Assembly (NCBI GenBank): GCA_039583875.1
Contig: CM077149.1
Span: 154,196,416-154,260,415 of the forward strand
Reading direction: 5' to 3'
DNA from: Platanthera guangdongensis
Lineage: Eukaryota > Streptophyta > Magnoliopsida > Asparagales > Orchidaceae
DNA length: 64,000 nucleotides
Position numbers and translations under genes: made by a program. Positions 44,315-54,671 of the stretch are shown one piece after another. Below the pieces are notes generated by a model that worked only from the letters and a program-made list of their open reading frames with translations, searched no databases and had not been told where the DNA came from. Position 1 is the first letter of the stretch. Each line of letters begins with the position of its first letter.

Positions 44315-45286
44315 TTAGTACGGGAGCCATTGCCAGCGGCCACCGCGATCTCCCGCACAAGGAGGCCTACTGCTCGAGTGAAAAGCACGAACGGACTCCA
44401 GCCCACGACGCGCGAGACAGAGCTGCATGTCGATCTCGCTAATGATGGCGTCAGGGTTGGTTCCGTCAACATCTAACTCGGTATCTGTCTCGGAAGATAG
44501 GCGAGCGCACTCGTTCTCCAGTCATTCGATGCGCCGATCCGCCGCCTGCTTATCCAGCGTCAGCGAGTGGATGAGGCGCGCGTGTTTCTGGAACAACTTG
44601 GCAGTCTTGCGCCTCATTTCCGCCGGGTTCGCAAGGTCGCCAAGGTAATCTTCAATCCCGTCAAGGGGGAGGAAGAGGCGAGAAAATAGGTTGCTCAGGG
44701 TGCTACTCAGCAGGCGAGTCGGTCTGGGCGCCTGCGGAAGGAGTAAAGGAGCAGGGTGAGAGAGGCTCCCGCAGTAGTGTGTGGGAGTAGCGAGTGGGGC
44801 AGATAAACGAGAGGGAAGGTTTCTCACCGGGAGGACGGGAAGTCCCAGCCGCCTAGGAGGGATAGTCTCTCCTCTCGCAGGGAGGAGTTGATAGAGGAGT
44901 GGAAGGTAGTTGCGAATCGGAATCTTCGCGACGGGCGGCAGAGTCATCTCGCGGGCTTTCCGGTCGTTGTGTAGCCGCGAGAGCTCCCTGAGGAGACAAA
45001 CAATTAAGAAAGCAGATACAAATATTGAAGACAAACAATTAAGAAAGCAAGAGATCACCTCTTTCTCTTTGGGAGATGCGGGAGGAGTGGGGCAGGTCTC
45101 CTGGACTGCGCGAGACGGATCCTCTGCAGTGGAGGGGCCACCTGTTTTTTCCCTCTTCAGGCGAGACGGAGAGGATGATACAGAAGGTAGGGGGCGAACT
45201 AAGGTTGAGGTATAAGCGGCCACGACGGCCTTGTTCTGTCGCCGCACTTTGGCAAGGCGCTCGCGAAAGCTCTGGCTGTAAGACAT
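44315..45286 (-). CDS. Antisense ORF 2 of Tat-B, spliced, internal stop
   Basis: Starts at the ATG at 45284-45286 (MSYSQSFRERLAKVRRQNK). Putative introns are 44988-45058 (GTGATC...CTCAG) and 44732-44827 (GTGAGA...CGCAG). The last exon reads APRPTRLLSSTLSNLF, DGIEDYLGDLANPAEMRRK, LDKQAADRRIE, then TGA (44522-44524). Beyond it the frame stays similar to Tat-A (LENECARLSSET ... DRGGRWQWLPY) down to TAA at 44315-44317. The first intron contains a direct repeat (ctttcttaattgtttgtct twice). No known domain is recognised. Conservation between Tat-A and Tat-B across exons and intron positions supports a real gene. Confidence 0.62.
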
Positions 45287-45485
45287 GATGAACAGTGCTG
45301 CAAGGAAGGAGGAAGTGTGCAAAGGGGCAACCTCTATTCGGGATAGGAATCCCATATTTATAGGTTTTGGGGGGGGGACTCATAGAAGATTCTCTCATAA
45401 ATGCGTTAATAAATGCGTTTTAATGGCGAACCTCGGTTGGATGTTCTTTCCGAGCTTAGAATAATCTCGAAAAGAGCGGGAATTG

Positions 45486-46215
45486 TGTACAACCTCAGGC
45501 TCGCGAGATGTCCTCAAGGCGCGAATAGTCGAGGCGGGCGAGTGGAATTGATGGGCGAGTGGGACCATGTGGTCCACTCGCAGGTGGCGAGATAAGTGGC
45601 CTCTGCAGTAGGCGAGACGCCCCTCCTGAGGGCGCGAGAAGGCCTATGACCGCGAGAAGGCCTCACGGCATATAAGGTTGGCGAGACGGGAGGAAGATTC
45701 GTCTCGCCGATAGATACTCCCCCACTCGCCATACAGAAGAAAGACCATTTTGACAGATCTAGGCCCCAGGGGATTTTACTGTTCTACCCCGTGTAATTTT
45801 ACCCTTTTGCCCCGGGTGGTCTGCATATAGCTCCTCAGAACAGCGGAGTTTGGCTGTTGGCAGACCCAACCAAGGGTACTTAGGTAATTTCAGGCCAGTT
45901 CAGTGTGATTATTTGCAGATCCAACTCAGAAAACTATAAATAGACCCATAGGGGTTCTTCAGAAGCACATAGATATCTTTCCCGGGACTTGAGAGGCTTT
46001 TTTCTGTGCTTTCTGAAGAGCTCTGAGCCCAGCTTTTGACTTTGGAGGGGAAGCTGTCAGAGATCTTCCGGGTAAGCGGTGAGACCTCCCTGCTGAGGCC
46101 TTGGGTCAATTTCTAGTCCTTCACGACCAGTCGGAGGTCGGAGCTTGGGACGAGTAGGTGTTGGCTACGCCCCTATTTTTCGAACTTTTGTCGAAGTCAA
46201 GTTTTGCCTTCAACA
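45486..46215 (+). repeat. 3' LTR of Tat-B
   Basis: 730 bp matching 33523-34249, ending CTTCAACA. It is preceded by a polypurine tract (gaaaagagcgggaa, 45469-45482) and followed by the target duplication gatag (46216-46220). Confidence 0.92.
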
Positions 46216-47820
46216 GATAGACTGATAAAAGAAGGAGAACGTTTATCAATTTCTTAGTGAATAGTTCAATGAGAACTATATTTCTAAAGTCTATTGATGC
46301 ATCTCATATATCCAAAACAACAAAAAATGTCTTCAAGATGATTGATGATATTGTTAATGAGGTGAGTGAAGAGAATGTTGTCCAGGTGGTGACGGACAAC
46401 GGTGTAAATTACAAAGCCGCTGGAGAAATGTTAATGTTAAAAGGGGAAAAGATTATATTGGACTTCATATACCGCTTATTGTATTAATTTGATGTTAGAG
46501 GATTTTGAAAAGAAGATACAAGTCCATCACGATACAATTCCTAAAGCAAAGAGAATCACGACATATATTTATTTCAGAACATCGCTCATATCTTTATTGA
46601 AAACCTTCACTAAAGACAGGGAATTGGTGGGACCAGCAATTACACGTTTCGCCACTTCATACTTAACTTTGGGCTACCTTAATGAAAACAAACTTGTTTT
46701 GATAAGAATATTCAATTCAGATGAATGAAAAGCTAGCCGATCTGCATGTTCGAGTGAAGGAAAGCTAATTGAGGAGGCGGTGATGGATAAAGATTTTTGG
46801 AAGAATATTGTCATTTGCTTGAAGGGTGCTTATCGCTTAATGAATGTGCTTCGTTGGGTTGATTCTGATGAGAAGCCTGCTATGAGATATATATATGAGG
46901 AAATGGATCAAGCAAAAGAACACATTGCTCATGCATTTAATGGTGTACAAAAGTTGTAAGTCAATTAATTTCTTTTTTTAAGTATCATAGTCTTATAGAT
47001 ATGAGATTTTTTTTGCTTATATACTAATTGTATTATTTGTGATGATTAGTTATCAATTGGTTTGAGATGTAATTGATGCTCGATGAGACAAATAATTGCA
47101 CAGACCATTACATGCTCCAGGCTATTATCTAAACCCTCAATTTCACTATAGTCCGTCATTTAAAGCTGATTATGAGGTGAAGCGAGGGCTATATGACTGT
47201 TTAGAAAGAATGACCGAGGGAGATATTGATGAAATTTCAAAGATTGATGACTAATCGGAGGATTTTAAGAATCAGAAAAAATTCTTTGGCTCAATAGTAC
47301 CCAAAACTGGTATTAATATCAAAATCCGACGACATGCTGAGATTCTTATGGAGAAGAATCCAGAGCTACAAAATTTTGCAAAACGTGTTTGAACTTGACA
47401 TGTAATTCTTCTGGATGTGAGCGAAATTGGAGTGCAATTGAAAGGGTATAATTACAATTTATTAAATATTTTTAATCACCAAAATTATTGGATACTAATT
47501 ATTTTTTTCTAGGTACACACAAAAAGAATAAACCGTTTGAAGCAAAAAACAATGAATGATGTTTCCTTTGTGATGATGAATTCTCGTTTGACAAATAGCA
47601 AGTTGAAAAAAACTCAGAAATATAATTTTGATGATATTCCATCTGATAATGAGTGGATTGTTGCCGATGAAGATGATGAAGAAGATCTTGAGATAGAGCC
47701 TCCGAATGTTGAAGAGGTAGCTGCTCACATAGAAAGAGGAGAACAAGATCTTGGGATAGATGAAGGCGACGAAGATGCTTCATTAGACAATTTGGACTTT
47801 AGCTTAGATGACTTATTTTG
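46216..47820 (+). pseudogene. hAT transposase catalytic and dimerisation part (broken)
   Basis: Continues the hAT gene after Tat-B. The DUF659-like part (FLKSIDASHISKTTKNVFK, EENVVQVVTDNGVNYKAAGE) holds the catalytic Asp region. LMLEDFEKKIQVHHDTI and ITRFATSYLTLGYLNENK follow (46489-46728). From 46730 to 47460 there are further transposase blocks (DKDFWKNIVICLKGAYRLM, DEKPAMRYIYEEMDQAKE) with stops, ending in the hATC dimerisation motif CNSSGCERNWSAIE. The terminal exon 47537-47820 (LTNSKLKKTQKYNFDDIPSD) ends in an acidic tail. An intron is likely near 46955-47045 and again near 47445-47512. The gene is inactive. Confidence 0.85.
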
Positions 47821-48055
47821 AACGAGTTAAATATACTATTATTATTTACTATCATACTATGCAGTTGAACTTTTCTTTTATATATATTGATTTATGATTT
47901 ATGATTTACTACATATATCTATATATAAATTAGATTTATTTAATTTTGTATACTAAGTAAAATCTTACCGTTTCGTGTCGATCCCGCGTTTTACGATCTT
48001 ACCACTGCCAACCGATCTTAGGTAAGATCTCGATCTTGACAACATTGCTCTCAAC

Positions 48056-49207
48056 GATAAACTCCCACAGATTCGTTAATCGATATTTGAAAGAAATTCC
48101 CTTGAGCGTTTATCGATTTAAACCGAGACGAGATTTGTAGATCCACAAGCAAATTCACACGTAACAATTTATGGATAAGCGACAATAAAAGTAATGCGAA
48201 CGTTGAGGCAAGCTTAAATTAATTAATTAGGATGCAAAAAATTAATCGAATATGAGTAGCAAGAGGCAGTGAACTTACCCAGGATTTTAGTCTTGTCCAA
48301 GCACAGTCAACACAAAGTGGAATCAGCACAAGGGAGGTTTACAGTTGATTGTCGGACTAAATATGTTGACGTCGAAGCCAATCAGAAGAGGCGGCTGGAC
48401 GAGTTCGCTAGAATTAATACTGAGGTCGATGGCGACTGAGCAGGCGGAGGAGATCGCCCACCAGATTGCTGGAGTCGGGCAACCTGTTGTCGACAACGAT
48501 CATGCATGGGAGGTAGGATTTGCTGGTGCAAATCGACATAATTTGCCAGGTGGGCAACAGGCTCTCCTAAGTTGAGACGGGGCCGCCGTGGAAGAAGGAC
48601 TGAGGTGTGGAGCTTCCGACGAGATCGAACCAGAGAGGACATTGAAAATTTCGATGGCTGGAGTTACTGGAAATACATAGGGATGATAACGATATCGTCC
48701 TCTGTTCTGTCCGGTCTGCTGTTCTTCTTCCTGGCTGGATGCTTAATAGATATCTTATTTCCAAAAATCCTTTCCAAAATAGTTCAAGGGTTCTGATTAT
48801 TCCCCAAATTTATATTCTTTCCAAACTTTTTCACATGCAACAATTTTAAAATATCCCTTTCTAAGTTTTTCATACGACAATAGTAGTTTCCAAATGTGAT
48901 TATTTTCTTCAAATATTTCCTCAAATATTTCTCTTGCATGATTTGCCTTGATGTGATTTAGATATCCTTATGACTTAGATTTACGCGTCATTAAATATTT
49001 CAAGCTTTCCTTCAGCATCCTAACTACCAAAATTAACTAACCTATTTATTCAGGGTCTCATCGGGCGGTCAAACCGATGAGCCAAATAATTTCAAATAAA
49101 AATAGGTGTGCAAAAGAAGTGCAGAACAATAAATAAGTGCACAAAAATAAGAGTTGCATGACGCATGATAACGTCATGCATATTTAATTGCGACGGAGGA
49201 TGCGTCA
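48056..49207 (-). repeat. 5' LTR of the minus-strand gypsy element, part 2
   Basis: 1152 bp aligning with 28095-29241 and ending GATGCGTCA, directly followed by the target duplication cctac (49208-49212). The hAT duplication ctctcaac (48048-48055) joins it to part 1. The frames within it (48345-48796) are not genes. Confidence 0.88.
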
Positions 49208-50060
49208 CCTACACACCATTCTCGATGATACCAACTACCAGATATGGTCTCTAACAGTCAAGAGCCATCTCAGAAGTCGTTGTCTTTGGAGGAACTTTGG
49301 TGGTTCCACCCCAACACCAACTCCCACGACAACGGACAAATCCCTTGATCCTGCTTATTTTACTCTGCTTGATGACTAGACTTATGATGAATGTCAGACC
49401 ATCAATGCAATTCTCCTATCTATCTCATTCTCCACCAAGCTTCAACTTGAATCCTATGACACTGTGTCTGCCATGTGACATCATCGGTGCATATACTTCA
49501 CCCTAACTGATAGTGCTCATGAGTTCCAGCTTCTTCAGACCATTTAGTCCATTAGACATGGGAATTTCACTATTCGATAATACTACGTGGTTATGATGGA
49601 TCTTTGGAACTAACTCAATATCATGGGTCCCACTCCTCAACCCGGAGATAATAGTCCCTTCTACCACGAATACTTTGCTCTTTGTGATCATCGACGACTG
49701 CTACAGTTTCTCATTCATTTTCGACCTGAATATCAGACCTTTGTTAGCATACTCCTCCAACGTTCCCCAACTCCCTCTCTAGATGTTGCGGTCAATGGAC
49801 TCACTGCTCAGGAGAGTCAAAGAATTACTCTTAAGGCGAACTCTTCTATGGAAACCTCCGTCATGACCACTCTGCCTGTTGATGTTGCTTCGTCTATTGT
49901 TGTGACTGCTCGGCCTCCTCTAAAATCCACATCATATGGGCCTCGTTGTCCCAAACCCGGGCAATCCTCTTCTGGACAAAAGTGTGCTTGGCTTAAATGA
50001 CATGATAACCACAGTACTCAAGAATGTCATGATCTCGCAAATCGCAAAGCTTAAGAAGTA
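49208..50060 (+). pseudogene. Copia gag, main part
   Basis: Read across several frames with stops: HTILDDTNYQIWSLTVKSHL (UBN2/gag N-terminus), SLDPAYFTLLDD, CQTINAILLSISFSTKLQLE, CDHRRLLQFLIHFRPEYQTF, SPTPSLDVAVNGLTAQESQR, and a degenerate knuckle (CAWLK stop HDNHSTQECHDLANRKA). Stops at about 49377, 49478 and 49998 break it. The gag of copia elements forms the cytoplasmic particle. Confidence 0.8.
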
Positions 50061-50640
50061 GCCGCTAACAAATTCCTTGGGCGTCTTGCTCCTCAGGCTA
50101 CTGTTGCTGACAACTCTACTCCTTTTTCTCCCCTCCCAATCATATTCAACAACTGATGGCTATGTTGCAACTTAACAATCAACAATCTGACTCTGGATCT
50201 TCTGCCTTTGCTGGTGTCACATGTATATCTTCTGCCTCCTTGTTACTGAACTCGGTCGTCTCCTACTATATGACTAATGATGACACCCACTTTTCTCTCC
50301 GTTCTTCATTATCCATTCGTACTGTTGTTAGAACTCTTCTTCCTATTACTGGTCATGACAACCTCCAAGATCACTCTCAATTCACTATTCCTCATGTTAT
50401 CATGTACCTCGTCTTGCTATGAATCTCTTATTTGCATCCCATATTGCTGATATAAATTTCTCTATTTTAGTGCTTCCACTTGCTTGATACTGAATCCTCT
50501 TACGGGTTGAGTTGATGGTAAGGGACATCAGACGAATGATCTCACAACGTTGATAGTCTTCATCTGTGGCATCAACGACTAACTGACATCTTGCTAGCAC
50601 GAATGAGCTCTTGAGACCGTCTCTACTAAGTCTCTTAATC
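50061..50640 (+). pseudogene. Copia protease and pre-integrase remnant
   Basis: A Gln-rich linker (50156, MAMLQLNNQQSDSGSSAF) leads to LNSVVSYYMTNDDTHFSLRS, the place where copia proteases have W-I-x-D-S-G-A-S-x-H-M-T; the catalytic DSG is lost. IPHVIMYLVLL stops early. The remaining bases to about 50640 are a frameshifted GAG_pre-integrase region. Confidence 0.6.
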
Positions 50641-50699
50641 CTTGTATTAGTTGTATTACTGTATTAGAGGTCGTCTTATTGCCACATTTTTTACTCTAA

Positions 50700-51430
50700 C
50701 TCCTCTGTATCTTCTTTTTCTTTTGAACTAGTTCACACTGATGAATGAGGACTTTCTCCTCACATATCCAATGGAGAAAACAAATATTATGTTATCTTTG
50801 TTGATAATTATTTTTGCTTTACACCACTTTATCTATTAAATGCTAAATTCGATATGTTTTCCAAGTACATTCTGTTCACTACTATGATTGCGACTCCGTT
50901 TTCTCATGAAATCAAAATTCTATGTTTTGATTTAGGGGATTAATATACTTCACACGTATTCATGCATTTCCTTCTATCGCAAGGAACTCTTGCTCAATAC
51001 TCATGTCCCCACATTCTTCAGCAAAATGGGGTAGCTGAACGACGTCATCGCATATCATGGAAGTTGCACACTCTCTCGTCCTAATCTCATCTATTTCTGT
51101 TCAGTTCTGGGCTGAACCTATTCTCACAAGTGTGTTCTTGATAAATCGAATATTGACTCCCACTCTTCAGAACACATCTCCTTATCAACACGTACATAAT
51201 AACATCCCCTCGTATTCCTTGAAAGTGTTTGGGTGTACATACTTTGTCTCTCAACATAAGAGCTATCAATGCTAAGATCCTGTTGTCGGTCGTATGTGCA
51301 TCTCATGTCATGTTTGCTTTCTCGAGAATCTCCCATACTACGCTCTACCACACCTATCTGTGCCTCTACCATCATCTACTCCTGGGGATCTAATATTTCT
51401 TGATATCGTACCTTCAACCACTTTGCCTTA
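50700..51430 (+). pseudogene. Copia integrase
   Basis: Frames with stops give FELVHTDE, NKYYVIFVDNYFCF, LNAKFDMFSKYILF, EIKILCFDLGD, CPHILQQNGVAERRHRI (the core with the last catalytic Glu) and then a clean stretch at 51057-51275 (SVQFWAEPILTSVFLINR, YSLKVFGCTYFV). The first Asp lies in FVDN and the second in FDLGD. The C-terminal region to 51430 is degraded. This order, before the RT, defines Ty1/copia. Confidence 0.82.
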
Positions 51431-51699
51431 AGCATCTCCTCCTACCTCTCCTACTATGCATGATCGCAATGAGACTCTTCCTAGCGACCCTGATCCCTCT
51501 GACACATTTGTTCCACAATCTGAGATTACTGAACCACTTAATCTCGTAACCCTCTTTGTCGCTCCACTTGATCTCACAAACCTTCTGATCGTCTTAGTTT
51601 CTCTCCTCTCACTTCAGCTCTTCAAGCATTTCTCTCTGCCACTTCTAGTCATCTGGAGACCCAGACATGCCAGGAGGCTGCATCCATACCTGTTTGACA

Positions 51700-52345
51700 A
51701 CATGCAATGGAAGAAGAACTACAGACCCTGAAAAATACCAAAACTTGGCGCCTTGTGCCTCTTTCTAAGAGTATTCATCTTATCAGCTGTTAATGCGTCT
51801 ACAAAATCAAAACATTAACTGATGGTACCATTGACAAACACATGACACAATTAGTTGCTCGAGGATTTCAACAACAACAAAACTGCGATTATGATGAGAC
51901 ATTTACTCTGGTCGCCAAAATGATTAATATACGCACTATTCTCATCATTGCTTCCATCCACTCATGAAACATCTCTTAGATGGATGTCAATAATTCTTTT
52001 CTCCGTGACGATTTCTTTGAAGATGTTTATATGACACCACCAACCGGGGTCTCACACTCATCTGGACAAGTCTATCACCTCTGCAAGGCCCTTTATGGGC
52101 ACAAACAAGCTCCTCGAGCATGTTTTTTTAGGTTCACTACGGTCATCCTGATAGCTGAATTTAGTGCAAGTCCTTCAGACCCGACATTGTTCACTCGTAC
52201 CTCAGACATTCTTTTGTTGGTACATGTTGATGACATAAACACGAACAATAACTCTAAGCATATCCAACAAGTCAAACATCATCTTCAAAATCAATTTGAA
52301 ATTAAAGATTTTGGACTTCTTCTTTACTTTCTTGGTCTTTAAATA
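51700..52345 (+). pseudogene. Copia reverse transcriptase
   Basis: ELQTLKNTKTWRLVPL, KHMTQLVARGFQQQQNCDYD and MDVNNSFLRDDFFEDVYM (usual MDVKNAFLxGxLxExVYM) are followed by CKALYGHKQAPRACF and the catalytic LLLVHVDDI (YVDD class), then FEIKDFGLLLYFLGL. Stops near 51793, 51966 and 52340 interrupt it. It would copy element RNA inside the particle. Confidence 0.87.
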
Positions 52346-53190
52346 GATCACTTTCCTAGAGGATGTCTTATCCCAACAAAAGTTCATTAATGAGATTTTT
52401 CATAGGGCTGCTGCATTGACTGACGAACGCACTGCTGCCATTCCTCTTGAACTAAATCTCCAACTTCATTCTCATGGAGAAATCCTATCAGATCCATCCA
52501 GATACCGATAACTTGTTGGGATGCTAGTTTATGTCACAATCAATCTCCCGGATATTTTACACGTTGTTCATATCCTCAGTCAATTTGTCTCACAACTCTG
52601 GAGTATTCACTATGCAACACTTCTCCGTATTCCACGCTATCTTCATGGCACAATTAACAAATCAATATTTTTCTCATCTAATTCATCTCTGGACCTTCAT
52701 GCTTATAATGATGCTGGTTGGGTCGGAGATGTATCTGACCGTAGATCCACCACACGATACAACATCTTTCTTGAAGACTCTTTGATCTCTTGGAAATTCA
52801 AGAAACAAGATATGATATCACGCTCCAGTGCTGAAAAGGAGTACCGTGTCATGTCTACCACTGTCACCAAAGTGACTTGGCTACGACGCTTTCTACAATA
52901 TCTTCATATCCAAGTCTCAGATGCCACATCGCTCTCCTGTGAAAACATCAGTTCCATACAGATCACTTCCAATCCAGTCTTTCATGAGCACACCAAGCAT
53001 ATTGAGTTGACTGCAACTATGTTCGTCAATAGTTTTTGATCAATATCATCCCGCTTCCTCATGTTTCGTCTGCTCTTCAAATTGCAGATTTCTTTTCCAA
53101 GGCTCAAAGAGTTTTGAGACATGAGTTCCCGATTCAACAAATCTTGATGATTGATCAACAAGCGCTCTAGGAAACATTGCATGTCATTTT
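52346..53190 (+). pseudogene. Copia RNase H
   Basis: The frame 52521-53039 has MLVYVTINLPDILHVVHILSQF, LRIPRYLHGTINKSIFF, DLHAYNDAGWVGDVSDRRST (catalytic Asp region), SLISWKFKKQDMISRSSAEKEYR (the copia-typical SWxSKKQxxVxxSSxExEY motif with Glu) and HTKHIELTATMFV. It is preceded by a frameshifted end of RT and followed by a degenerate C-terminus to the polypurine tract. Confidence 0.85.
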
Positions 53191-53238
53191 CTGTGTTCTT
53201 TCAATCTCCTAATTCACCACTATGAGTTTAAGTGGGGG

Positions 53239-53454
53239 TGTTGAATAAAAGATTCATTTGTGTAATGTAAAGCCCGTAATGTAAAGCCCGTAATGTAAAG
53301 CCCATCATGAAAGCCCATCATGAAAGCCCATTAGGCTCTCTTTAGCCCCACATCTCCAAATTTTATATTGTTCTCTCTTCTTTTACCTATTTATACCCCT
53401 TTAAGGGATGAATAACGTTTGATTTTTTTGCTCTCTATTATTCTAAAAATAACA
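53239..53454 (+). repeat. Copia 3' LTR
   Basis: 216 bp from TGTTGAATAAAAG to AAAATAACA. It follows the polypurine tract agtgggggtg. It contains three copies of gtaatgtaaagcccx and two of atcatgaaagccc (53268-53330), and a TATA-like tatttatac near 53388. Its 53333-53430 part matches 2650-2745. Confidence 0.8.
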
Positions 53455-53984
53455 CGTGCTAGAGTATGGTGATGACGGTTGGCAAGGTGATTGTGGGCCT
53501 AGAGAGCCATATTCGTATCATAATTTGCTTGGTTGGATCGCCCACGTAGAACAACCATTTGAGTTACAACTTACCTTGTAAGCCAACAAGGTCCCCCTCA
53601 CATTTATCTACATGGAGGGTTTCACTCTTTATTGGATGCATTAGCTTCATTAGTCGATAACACACATGATGCGGGTCATACTCTTAGAGGAATTCAACCT
53701 GCGTTACAATAAGCGTCGCTCAGGGAACTTCGAGCGTCTCTATGTAGTTCAGCAAGTCGACTCGTAGAGGCTTACGTCGATGATTATGTGAAGTTTATGC
53801 CTCATGTCCCATACTTATCCATGACCTACTACCTTTGTTACTTCATGCATGACTTAAAATTGCACATTCCCATCCGTTTTCCCCAATCTGAACTTGCCCA
53901 TGCTCAATGTGACAATCCAGGATGCCTGCTTTGTCGAACGGAATTTACCGCCATGCGGGGGCCTCCAGCCATTTCGGTTATCTA
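53455..53984 (+). pseudogene. Possible gypsy gag remnant
   Basis: Joined frames read like a Ty3 gag core: YHNLLGWIAHVEQPFEL (usual GxNPxxWIxRVEQFF), LVEAYVDDYVKFMPHVPYL and YYLCYFMHDLKLHIPIRF (usual SVxEYxxxFExL ... FINGLKxxIR), followed by CDNPGCLLCRTEF. Stops and a frameshift are present. The assignment is by pattern only and moderately uncertain. Confidence 0.45.
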
Positions 53985-54668
53985 GCATCCCGGTCTTGGT
54001 GATGTAAAGCGAAACCCTGAAATTGGATTTAAAAGTAATTTTGCGATCTTAATAAAATTAAGTGGTGTTTAGTCGACTTTTTAAACAGCAAAAGGGAGGT
54101 AATTAATTTAAGGTTCGTGAGGCTCATGCGAGAACCTATCTATAGATGGAAGACAAATCATTAGCTAATATCTCACATTCCAAAGCTTAGGACGAGAAAT
54201 GCATAAAATTAAACTCGCTCTAGACGATCATAAACGAGAAGGGAGGTAACCTTGGGCTCACATATGCCCCAAAAGAACCGAGAACTAGCATCGACTTGAA
54301 GTGTCGACTGGGTTCAAAACAGTCATAGTGGTTGCCGACTGTAACTAGACAGTTGTAGAAGGCTCGGCGGTGGCTGGTCGGAGGGACGCGAATGAAACAT
54401 CGGAGGAGGGAGCACCTGAGACAGGGAGGACTTCTGGAGAATGAAATTAGAGTGGTCGGTGGTGGTTTCGTGATAGGGATCGTCAAGAACACTGGAGAAC
54501 AATGAGGGTGAGCTTGCTGGGGGCCGTAAGGGCCGGTGGTGTTAACAGAAGGGCTCGACAAGGAGAAACAGGGGTTGTATGGTGGTTTCAGCGAGGCTTA
54601 AAGGGATTTCGACGGGGGAGGAAGGTCGGCTGGGCTATTGAGCAAATGGGGACGTCCCTGTTCTCGAT
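53985..54668. other. Non-coding region, nothing recognised
   Basis: About 680 bp. A minus-strand frame (54220-54561) of 113 codons is Ser/Pro-rich without family features and is not called. The stretch could be flanking genomic DNA of the copia element or leader of the degraded gag above. Confidence 0.4.
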
Positions 54669-54671
54669 TTA

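Larger units (their letters stand above)
33523..46215 (+). mobile_element. Tat-B: complete Ty3/gypsy Tat-lineage element, 12.7 kb
   Basis: Both LTRs, the 5-bp duplication and the full gene order are present: gag, protease, RT, Ty3 RNase H, second (archaeal-type) RNase H, integrase, tandem-repeat block, two antisense genes, polypurine tract, 3' LTR. The extra RNase H and the antisense genes are established marks of the Tat lineage. LTRs differ at roughly 33 of 727 sites by eye (4-5 percent), the lowest divergence of the LTR pairs here. All pol frames carry at least one stop or frameshift. Confidence 0.93.
32023..48047 (+). mobile_element. hAT transposon interrupted by Tat-B
   Basis: Termini CAGTGTTGTCAAAATCACGATCT and the complement CAATGTTGTCAAGATCGAGATCT form imperfect 23-bp inverted repeats (19 of 23). 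They are flanked by the 8-bp duplication ctctcaac (32015-32022, 48048-48055), as required for hAT. The empty site is seen in the other LTR copy near 28090. Without Tat-B the element is about 3.3 kb. It encodes a BED zinc finger and a DUF659/hATC transposase, both broken. Subterminal regions are rich in palindromic gatcgtacgatc words (32045-32195, 47970-48040), likely transposase binding sites. Confidence 0.92.
27975..49207 (-). mobile_element. Minus-strand Ty3/gypsy element, internally deleted
   Basis: LTRs at 27975-29241 and 31906-49207 (the latter split by the hAT element) have TGATGTA...TACATCA-type ends and the element is flanked by a 5-bp target duplication cctac (27970-27974 and 49208-49212). 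On the minus strand the order is 5' LTR, initiator-tRNA-Met primer site, gag (31703-30498), C-terminal integrase (29873-29208) and 3' LTR. Protease, RT and RNase H are deleted between about 30498 and 29960. The internal part is only about 2.66 kb. Confidence 0.88.
27866..53454 (+). mobile_element. Ty1/copia element hosting the insertion nest
   Basis: Leader and gag start lie at 27866-27974. The element resumes at 49213 after the 21.2-kb minus-strand gypsy insertion and its target duplication, and runs through gag, protease, integrase, RT and RNase H to a polypurine tract and the 3' LTR (53239-53454). Frames join exactly across the insertion: ...TSESHL is followed by HTILDDTNYQIWS. The order INT before RT is diagnostic for Ty1/copia. 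Many stops and frameshifts make it dead. Its 5' LTR may be the remnant at 2646-2762. Confidence 0.85.

Noticed and set aside
54220..54561. 113-codon minus-strand ORF
   Set aside because: Ser/Pro/His-rich with no homologue recognised, no conserved copy in the window and no supporting signals.
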